Position numbers and translations under genes: made by a program. Of a stretch of DNA of 12,003 nucleotides, positions 7,616 to 12,003 are shown one piece after another. Below the pieces are notes generated by a model that was not told the DNA's origin, did no database searches, and saw only the letters and a list, made by a program, of their open reading frames with translations. The stretch is from Candidatus Heimdallarchaeota archaeon (lineage in GTDB: Archaea > Asgardarchaeota > Heimdallarchaeia > Heimdallarchaeales > Heimdallarchaeaceae). Each line of letters starts with the position of its first letter. Position 1 is the stretch's first letter. The stretch covers positions 1-12,003 of the forward strand of contig JAGLOH010000033.1 in NCBI GenBank assembly GCA_023139025.1, in the 5' to 3' direction.

Positions 7616-7623
7616 ATTTTAAA
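7616..7623 (-). promoter_or_regulatory. TATA-like box of the TPR gene
   Basis: The minus strand reads TTTAAAAT. Usual spacing predicts transcription start near 7593, downstream of ATG 7603 and 23 bases before GTG 7570. It lies just past the 3' end of the SRP RNA, so the TPR gene can be transcribed independently. Confidence 0.35.
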
Positions 7624-7634
7624 GATTTTTTGTC

Positions 7635-7638
7635 AAAA
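7635..7638 (-). terminator. Short T-run ending the SRP RNA transcript
   Basis: The minus strand reads TACTTTTGAC just after the closing helix of the SRP RNA. Four T residues are a minimal archaeal termination signal; a further T-run follows at about 7625-7630 (AAAAAATC context). Weak on its own, but well placed. Confidence 0.3.
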
Positions 7639-7643
7639 GTAGT

Positions 7644-7982
7644 AGACAACTGAGCCGACCATAGCGACCTGTTGTTTGACACCGTTTTAGAAGCCGTTTC
7701 TTAATCATAAGCTCCACGCCGCTTGCTATGGGCACCACATATCAGTCTTAGAGCTGCTTACTTCCGTACCTGGCCCATTTTGACTTCAACCTTTCTAACG
7801 ATTTCCTCCGAAATCGCCTCCAGTGTACACAGTCTCATAGGGCAGCGCTTCGACGCTATCCGATTAAGGCGTATCAACCTCAACGAAGCCTCAGCAACAG
7901 CATTCACCCCAGCATATAGAGCGCTTCTGGTACAAGGACGCCCTAGGTCCCCGGCTAGTCGTTGCTATCGACCCAGTTTCTA
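7644..7982 (-). ncRNA. ffs: Archaeal SRP RNA (7S RNA)
   Basis: Signal recognition particle RNA is the scaffold for SRP54 and SRP19, which target nascent membrane and secreted proteins. On the minus strand helix 8 is plain at 7776-7747: CCAGG-UAC-GGAA-GUA-AGCAG, with the GGAA tetraloop (7765-7762) and the asymmetric internal loop that SRP54 binds. Helix 6 at about 7815-7800 is GATTTC-GGAG-GAAATC, with a GNAR tetraloop that SRP19 binds. The 5' region has the archaeal Alu-type segment ACTAGCCGGGGACC and the following GGCGTCC...TATATGCTGGGG. The ends pair as helix 1: AACTGGGTCGATAGC (from 7978) with GCTAT...CAGTT (to 7648). The region is much richer in G and C than its surroundings. At about 335-340 bases it is slightly longer than the typical 300-base archaeal RNA; exact ends are approximate. 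The apparent 86-codon plus-strand frame at 7723-7983 is antisense to it and not a gene. Confidence 0.93.
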
Positions 7983-8003
7983 GTTAGCAAAAGAAGCAAG
8001 ACT

Positions 8004-8011
8004 AATTTAAA
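8004..8011 (-). promoter_or_regulatory. TATA box of the SRP RNA gene
   Basis: The minus strand reads TTTAAATT, centred about 26 bases before 7981, which agrees with the 5' end inferred from helix 1 pairing. Promoter position and RNA structure thus support each other independently. Confidence 0.55.
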
Positions 8012-8063
8012 CATTGCTATTTTTGGTTAATTTGTCATTTACTAATTACATAAAGAAGAACTT

Positions 8064-8633
8064 ATGAACAGATATTCTGGTTTTACATTAATGTCTGAAT
8101 CAGCTGATGATAATCAATTTACTCAAGAATTTATTCAAGCTATTGATGATTTTCTAAAAGACGCCACCAAACTTGCAATTCTAGGTGTAGGCAATGAAGA
8201 TAATGGAGACGATGCAGTAGGATTGTATATCCTTACTATTCTTCAAGAAGCAAACCTACCAGATTGGGTCACAAATTTTTATTGTGAAAAAGTTCCTGAA
8301 CATTTTCTTGGGAAATTTAGAAAATTAGAGCCAGACAGAATCATTATTTTAGATGCTGCTGATATGAAAGAAATACCAGGAGCTATTGCAATCTTTCCCA
8401 AAGAGGCTGTTTCTAGTGGTTTTCATCTTTCTACTCACACATTGTCTTTAACAATGCTTGAAGAGTTTCTCAAACCAGTTGTTCCAGATCTAATTACACT
8501 GTATGTGGGTGTTCAACCAAAGGATCTATATTTTGATACCCCACTATCTAAGGAGTGTAAAAATGCAGCTGAGGAATTTGCAGAGTTATTGATAGAAAGA
8601 ATTAATCGGGCAGGTAAAGAAAAAACAAATTAG
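8064..8633 (+). CDS. Hydrogenase maturation protease, HycI/HyaD family (A31)
   Basis: A 189-residue predicted endopeptidase of the family that trims the C-terminus of the large subunit of [NiFe]-hydrogenases after nickel insertion. The core begins LAILGVGNEDNGDDAVG (about 37-53). D50 corresponds to the nickel-sensing acid at position 16 of E. coli HycI and HybD, D97 (IILDAAD) to D62, and H125 (STHTLSL, compare TTHNMPL in HycI) to H90, so all three metal ligands are present. VGVQPKDLYFDTPLS follows the family's GIQP-type motif. About 35 residues precede the core, longer than usual. A second ATG at 8091 (MSESAD) would shorten this and is possible. No hydrogenase structural gene or other maturation gene is visible nearby. 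It diverges from the SRP RNA gene across about 80 bases. Confidence 0.88.
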   Translation: MNRYSGFTLMSESADDNQFTQEFIQAIDDFLKDATKLAILGVGNEDNGDDAVGLYILTILQEANLPDWVTNFYCEKVPEHFLGKFRKLEPDRIIILDAADMKEIPGAIAIFPKEAVSSGFHLSTHTLSLTMLEEFLKPVVPDLITLYVGVQPKDLYFDTPLSKECKNAAEEFAELLIERINRAGKEKTN

Positions 8634-8699
8634 GTTCAGCGCTCTTTATTGGTTTGCAGTTTAAGTTAGGTTTTTAACAAGAAAACACAAGAATATAAT

Positions 8700-9464
8700 A
8701 TGAAAAAGCAAAGTATTATCATCTTAATGTTTATCACAACGCTATTTTTCGTAACTTTACCTAATACTACTGAAACATATGCAGGATGGGAAACGGATGC
8801 TATAGGTGATGTTTCTCAATCTTATTTTGACATAACAAACATGACCATTTCTAAAACAGTTTTACAACTTTCTTTAGCTGATGAGCCTTACTACAACGAT
8901 AGTGGAGTAAACAATTGGCGATTTTACAATATTTGGATTGATACAAGCATGCATGATACCAATCCTGATACAGAGACTTGGAGTACTGATGTTTACGAGT
9001 ATTTAGCACATTTTGATTGCCGCTGGAATGGTGACCAATGGATAAATAATTCATACATTAGCGCTTTTCGTTATTACCTTACCTCAGATGGTAGCGCAAA
9101 AGTTGAAGGTAATTTTTATTGGGATGGAAACAACTGGGTTGGGTCTGATCCTGATCTAGATGTTGCAGATATTTCAGGAAATGACATTACCTTTGATATT
9201 GATGGGGCAATTCATAGAGAACATCCTTTAGGAACTGGTTATGTTATCCAAGGTGTTGCTAATACATCTAATTTTACAACTGTTGACATTGCACCAAACA
9301 ATGGTTGGGTTGATGAATTTGATAATTTGTATACAATACCACCAACTAATGGATCAGAAACTACTGGAACACCCTACTCAAGTATTGCATTAATATTTGG
9401 TTTAGCATTCTTAGGAATGATAGGTTCAAGCGTCAAAGCATATAGAAAAAAAATAGGAAATTAA
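8700..9464 (+). CDS. Secreted protein with C-terminal membrane anchor, predicted beta-sandwich domain
   Basis: A 254-residue protein of unknown function. It begins with a Sec-type signal peptide: basic MKKQ, a hydrophobic core SIIILMFITTLFFVTL, and a likely cut near TYA-GW at about residue 28. The mature part is rich in Trp, Tyr, Asp and Asn and reads as beta strands (TDAIGDVSQSYFDITNMTIS, TVLQLSLAD, RFYNIWIDT, DLDVADISGNDITFDID). This pattern recalls extracytoplasmic DOMON/CBM9-like sandwiches that start D..GD...D; that is an impression, not a proven match. Several N-x-S/T sequons fit a glycosylated surface protein. A Thr/Ser/Gly/Pro linker (PPTNGSETTGTPYS) leads to one membrane helix SIALIFGLAFLGMIG and a basic RKK tail, so the domain should face outward. 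ATG 8700 gives the signal peptide; there is no Shine-Dalgarno, so the transcript may be leaderless. Confidence 0.82.
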   Translation: MKKQSIIILMFITTLFFVTLPNTTETYAGWETDAIGDVSQSYFDITNMTISKTVLQLSLADEPYYNDSGVNNWRFYNIWIDTSMHDTNPDTETWSTDVYEYLAHFDCRWNGDQWINNSYISAFRYYLTSDGSAKVEGNFYWDGNNWVGSDPDLDVADISGNDITFDIDGAIHREHPLGTGYVIQGVANTSNFTTVDIAPNNGWVDEFDNLYTIPPTNGSETTGTPYSSIALIFGLAFLGMIGSSVKAYRKKIGN

Positions 9465-9475
9465 AATCAATTTCC

Positions 9476-9481
9476 TTTTTT
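9476..9481 (+). terminator. Oligo-T terminator after the secreted protein gene
   Basis: TTTTTT lies 12 bases after the stop codon in a T-rich stretch (9472-9497), the archaeal termination pattern. The rest of the 9465-9585 spacer is AT-rich and holds the next promoter. Confidence 0.35.
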
Positions 9482-9546
9482 ATTATTATTCCTTTTATAT
9501 TACTAACCTAATGTTCAAAAAATATTATAACTGTCTGAAGGTTTGA

Positions 9547-9557
9547 TTTTTTATAAA
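9547..9557 (+). promoter_or_regulatory. TATA-like sequence before the cysteine-rich protein gene
   Basis: TTTTTTATAAA is a good TATA match, but standard spacing would start transcription near 9578, inside the GGTGAG Shine-Dalgarno at 9575-9580. Either the start is a few bases earlier or the box is not the functional one. Confidence 0.25.
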
Positions 9558-9585
9558 AAAGGCTATTAAACAAAGGTGAGATATT

Positions 9586-10590
9586 TTGAATCAAGAAGCT
9601 TTTAGAGAGTATTTATTGAAAAATAATTCCGAGGAAGAACAAATATCAACATTTATTGCTAGACTACTAGAGCTACAAGAATTTCTTAAGAAAGAGGGTA
9701 GTGATATTGATTCAATATATAAGGGGAAAATAATTGAGTATACAGAGTCTTTAGTAAACAAAAACGAAGAAATAATTCTAAATTTGTTAAGAGCTGTAAT
9801 TAATTATGCAAATTTCATAAAAAAATATGATTACATCATCGAGGTCATTGACATAGTTGAAGGTTACAATGCCATGGACAATCTTTATACAAGAATAGCA
9901 GAGCACTTTGATGAAAAAGTAAGAGATGAGATATTTAAAGACCTCACAATTCCTGTTTTGGGAGTTCATCCAGATGAAAAACCGGAATTTACTAAAAAAA
10001 TTATGAGAAGAATGGAAGAGAGAATTGGAGAAGAAAAAACAGTTGAAATATTGTCACCATGTTTACATGGAAGACCTCTTGATCCAATTAAGAAAGACAG
10101 AGAAGATTTCTTGAGAATTGGTGATATTGATGAATTCCTGAAAATAAAGAAACAAGAATTTGTTGAAAGACTAGAAAAACATGCAAAAGAGGGAACATTA
10201 GAATATGCTCAATATGTCAATGATGAAGTTGTCAACTATGTAAAAAGTAGTAGAACTATTACTCCAGGAATAAGGGAGGAAAACAAAATAATAGTTACAA
10301 AGATACCTTATCAGATGAAAAGATTTCTCAATACTGAAAATAAAAGAATGAAAAGATACTATAGCTGCTACTGTGCATGGGTGCGAGGAGCAATTAAAAA
10401 GGGAGATGAAAAGGAAATTTCTTCTAACTTCTGTAATTGTAGTGCAGGATTCTTTAAGCAATATTGGGACATAGTTTTTGACCAACCAGTTAAAGTTGAA
10501 CCTATTGAAACACCTCTTACTGGTGCCTTAGAATGTAAGTTTGCGGTAAACATTCCAGAGGAATACCAGAAAGGACATGCTAATGCATGA
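9586..10590 (+). CDS. Conserved-looking cysteine-rich protein of unknown function (possibly DUF6144-like)
   Basis: A 334-residue cytoplasmic protein, not confidently recognised. The first 200 residues are helical and charged, with one Cys motif SPCLHGRPLDP (C159). The C-terminal 80 residues carry a compact cysteine signature: C261-Y-C263 (SCYCAWVRGAI), C283-N-C285 (FCNCSAGFFKQYWDIVF) and C317 (GALECKFAVNI). The sequence VKVEPIETPLTGALECKF resembles the end of V4R-like and DUF6144-type proteins, where a glycine-rich turn and a late Cys close a small alpha/beta domain. Zinc or Fe-S binding is plausible but unproven. The start is TTG 9586: GGTGAG at 9575-9580 lies 5 bases ahead and no in-frame ATG exists nearby (the first is M97). 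It stands alone between a T-run terminator and a degraded region. Confidence 0.8.
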   Translation: MNQEAFREYLLKNNSEEEQISTFIARLLELQEFLKKEGSDIDSIYKGKIIEYTESLVNKNEEIILNLLRAVINYANFIKKYDYIIEVIDIVEGYNAMDNLYTRIAEHFDEKVRDEIFKDLTIPVLGVHPDEKPEFTKKIMRRMEERIGEEKTVEILSPCLHGRPLDPIKKDREDFLRIGDIDEFLKIKKQEFVERLEKHAKEGTLEYAQYVNDEVVNYVKSSRTITPGIREENKIIVTKIPYQMKRFLNTENKRMKRYYSCYCAWVRGAIKKGDEKEISSNFCNCSAGFFKQYWDIVFDQPVKVEPIETPLTGALECKFAVNIPEEYQKGHANA

Positions 10591-10605
10591 AGTCGGGATT
10601 TTATT

Positions 10606-10746
10606 TCACATTTTTTGTATTTTATTAGCAAATTCCCTTGCATTCTCTATGTCATCTTCATCAGGCTGTTTTTTGATAATTTCCGAATATATAGCCCATT
10701 GTTCCTCTTCGGTAACAATCTGATCATGAATGAATTTCTCTATGGG
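10606..10746 (-). pseudogene. 3' remnant of a minus-strand gene, no usable start
   Basis: The minus strand carries an open stretch of 46 codons ending in TGA at 10608-10606. It reads HDQIVTEEEQWAIYSEII then KKQPDEDDIENAREFANKIQK, a charged, helix-rich and protein-like sequence quite unlike random AT-rich translation. It has no ATG, GTG or TTG at its upstream end and hits TAA at 10749-10747, just where an unrelated plus-strand coding-like fragment begins. I read it as the C-terminus of a gene whose 5' part was lost. The parent family is not recognised. A very short real gene with an unusual start cannot be excluded. Confidence 0.4.
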
Positions 10747-11002
10747 TTATTATGATGGTAAAGAATTCTATGAATTTATGCTTACAGATACTCCACAACT
10801 TCTTGAACATCGTGCACATTGTGAATTAGGGGAGAATTACATTCATTTAGCCTGGGAAACTAGTATAGACAAAGGAACTGGAGCCTATGACCCAATGCAG
10901 ACTAATCTTTTTTATACCAGAATATCCTTAAGGGAAATAAAACTGTCGAAAGAAACTGTTAAGATACCATCAATGATAACCATAAAGAATGCTCCCCCAT
11001 AG
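10730..11002 (+). pseudogene. Plus-strand gene fragment, beta-propeller-like repeat piece
   Basis: Ninety codons open from ATG 10730 to TAG 11002. From GYYDGKEFYEFMLTD onward the sequence looks like real protein; the segment ENYIHLAWETSIDKGTGAYD followed by PMQTNLFYTRIS resembles a blade of BNR/sialidase-type propellers found in archaeal secreted proteins. It lacks a signal peptide, Shine-Dalgarno or promoter, and its first residues overlap the antisense remnant ending at 10746. The first coding-like residue is at about 10742-10750, the apparent junction. It is most likely a decayed piece of a larger surface-protein gene; a small intact gene is the alternative. Confidence 0.4.
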
Positions 11003-11112
11003 AACAGAGCTCTTTAACGATTGGACTTTCTTAAAACTTACCATCTACATTGCTCTGTCCATTAGAATCCGTTTCTTTTACGGTAGAATTCTTGTGTGAG
11101 ATACAGGGATTC
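11003..11112. other. Intergenic spacer without a clear feature
   Basis: This 110-base spacer holds a small palindrome (AGAGCTCT near 11006-11013) and, on the minus strand, a short open stretch ending in TAA at 11033-11031 that reads NSTVKETDSNGQSNVDGKF. The latter may be another coding remnant but is too short to support. Together with 10591-11002 it forms about 520 bases without an intact gene. Confidence 0.3.
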
Positions 11113-12003
11113 TTATGAAATTATTATTGTTTTCATTAAATTGGTTTGAACTAAGAAATATTCAGGGTCTGTATTGTCGTTATAACAAGTGAGCACAAAA
11201 TTAATTGTTGAATCTACAATAAATGAAGTGTTGAGAAAACCTCTAATTTGATAATTACCTGATTTTTGGAGCACAAAAGAGTAACCTCGTGATCTATTTA
11301 AGATTAAGTATTCCAATTGCGGTTCTTCTGCAATGATTTCAATATAACTAAATAATCTAAATGTGTCAAATAACAAATTATTGTCACTATCTATAACTAT
11401 AGAATCGACTCTAATAATATCTGCACGCATAAAATCTGGAACATTGTGGTAAATATATTGGAAATTAATTTCCATTACAAAAGTAGAATTTTCATATAAT
11501 TCTACTTCTTTAATCGTTATTGATGAATTACTAGACCAATTCATACCATAAGCATCAGCAATTTCAAAGTTGTTGACAGTCCAACCATCACAAACTTCTT
11601 CTCCTTGGATGATCAAATTACTAGGAAGCCCTAGAACTAAAATTATTAGAATAAAGGAGATTGCTTTTTCAATTTTTATCTTTTTGGAATAATTAATTGG
11701 AATGATTTTATCTACTTCTTTGACAATCTTATCCTCTTCTTCAGTCCGATCAGTTTTTTTTCTCATTTTTAGTTTATGTATTAGAAATAGCAAACTCGAA
11801 GATAGTATCAATGGAATTATAAATAATAAAAGAACCATAATAAAACCTGCTAGAAATTCGCTTGAAATTGCAGAAATGTCCAAATTGAGATATGATTCTA
11901 GAATAAGGGATAAGAGTAAATTGTGAAATAACAAATCGCTCCATAAAAATATTGTAAACAAGGTTATAGCTATAAAAAATATACTAGCTATCGAAAGTGA
12001 AAT
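11113..12003 (-). CDS. Membrane protein with exterior C-terminal domain, 5' end beyond window
   Basis: At least 296 residues are visible. A TTG at 11961 could act as a start, but the frame stays open to 12003 and reads ISLSIASIFFIAIT ahead of it, which completes a membrane helix, so the gene very likely begins outside the window. Visible order: a helix at the edge (to about FLW), a second long helix (FLAGFIMVLLLFIIPLILSSSLLFLI), a charged loop (KMRKKTDRTEEEDKIVKEVDK), a third helix (AISFILIILVLGLPSNLII), then a C-terminal domain of about 165 residues rich in beta strands and N-x-S/T sequons (NWSSNSSITI, YENSTF, NRSRGY, LNTSF), probably outside the cell. No catalytic motif is seen and I do not recognise the family. 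The stop is TAA at 11115-11113. Confidence 0.75.
   Translation of the reverse strand: MSLSIASIFFIAITLFTIFLWSDLLFHNLLLSLILESYLNLDISAISSEFLAGFIMVLLLFIIPLILSSSLLFLIHKLKMRKKTDRTEEEDKIVKEVDKIIPINYSKKIKIEKAISFILIILVLGLPSNLIIQGEEVCDGWTVNNFEIADAYGMNWSSNSSITIKEVELYENSTFVMEINFQYIYHNVPDFMRADIIRVDSIVIDSDNNLLFDTFRLFSYIEIIAEEPQLEYLILNRSRGYSFVLQKSGNYQIRGFLNTSFIVDSTINFVLTCYNDNTDPEYFLVQTNLMKTIIIS

Noticed and set aside
7723..7983. 86-codon plus-strand open frame
   Set aside because: It is antisense to the SRP RNA, is Arg/Ser/Ala-rich unlike neighbouring proteins, and its openness follows from the GC-rich RNA sequence.
8851..9054. 67-codon minus-strand open frame
   Set aside because: Antisense to the secreted protein gene, whose signal peptide and anchor show that the plus strand is coding.
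9787..9969. 60-codon minus-strand open frame
   Set aside because: Antisense shadow of the cysteine-rich protein gene, rich in Ile, Tyr and Cys as expected from reversed AT-rich codons.
10198..10643. Two minus-strand open frames of 95 and 91 codons
   Set aside because: Both lie mainly antisense to the cysteine-rich gene, and the second is out of frame with the more protein-like remnant at 10606-10746.
11031..11115. Short minus-strand stretch reading NSTVKETDSNGQSNVDGKF before a stop
   Set aside because: Hydrophilic and possibly a coding remnant, but under 30 codons, without a start and with no recognisable family.
11702..11926. 74-codon plus-strand open frame
   Set aside because: Antisense shadow of the membrane protein gene.
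1..12003. CRISPR arrays, transposases, prophage genes, toxin-antitoxin pairs, tRNA or rRNA genes
   Set aside because: Looked for on both strands by eye; no regular repeats, terminal inverted repeats, integrase motifs or tRNA-like T-loop sequences were found.

Overview
The window is about 12 kb of AT-rich archaeal DNA. Three things show the domain. There is a Pelota gene (archaeal and eukaryotic ribosome rescue) beside an archaeal-type Hjc Holliday junction resolvase. There is an archaeal-type 7S signal recognition particle RNA on the minus strand. Several starts follow TATA-like boxes at the archaeal spacing, with either leaderless starts or GGTGA-type ribosome binding sites. The mix of a large TPR protein with a predicted longin/roadblock-like tail, an Ncs6/TtuA thiolase and secreted proteins with a C-terminal membrane anchor suggests the Asgard (Lokiarchaeota/Heimdallarchaeota-like) lineage. 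This lineage call is inference from remembered family resemblance, not a computed placement.

Layout. Positions 1-1553 hold the 3' part of hjc followed by pelota, both on the plus strand. A convergent radical SAM gene (1558-2649, minus) ends 4 bases after pelota. It diverges from a plus-strand pair at 2767-4914: an intramembrane site-2 metalloprotease, then an Ncs6/TtuA-type tRNA thiolation enzyme whose ribosome binding site overlaps the protease stop codon. Rubrerythrin (5014-5598) has its own TATA box, Shine-Dalgarno and T-run terminator. It converges on a long minus-strand TPR gene (5618-7570). Upstream of that, on the same strand, is the SRP RNA (about 7644-7982), a GC-rich island without real protein-coding content. 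From 8064 the plus strand carries an orphan HycI-like hydrogenase maturation protease, a secreted membrane-anchored protein of unknown function and a cysteine-rich protein with a TTG start. Positions 10591-11112 look degraded: a 3' remnant of a minus-strand gene abuts a remnant of a plus-strand gene. The window closes with the 3' part of a minus-strand membrane protein that runs off the edge.

Most of the window is housekeeping: recombination, ribosome rescue, protein targeting, tRNA modification, peroxide defence and membrane proteolysis. The genes form short transcription units and do not look like one accessory system. I found no CRISPR array, transposase, prophage gene, tRNA or rRNA. The best leads are the SRP RNA, the sensor-like tail of the TPR protein, the cysteine-rich protein, the hydrogenase protease without a hydrogenase, and the gene-remnant junction near 10.74 kb.
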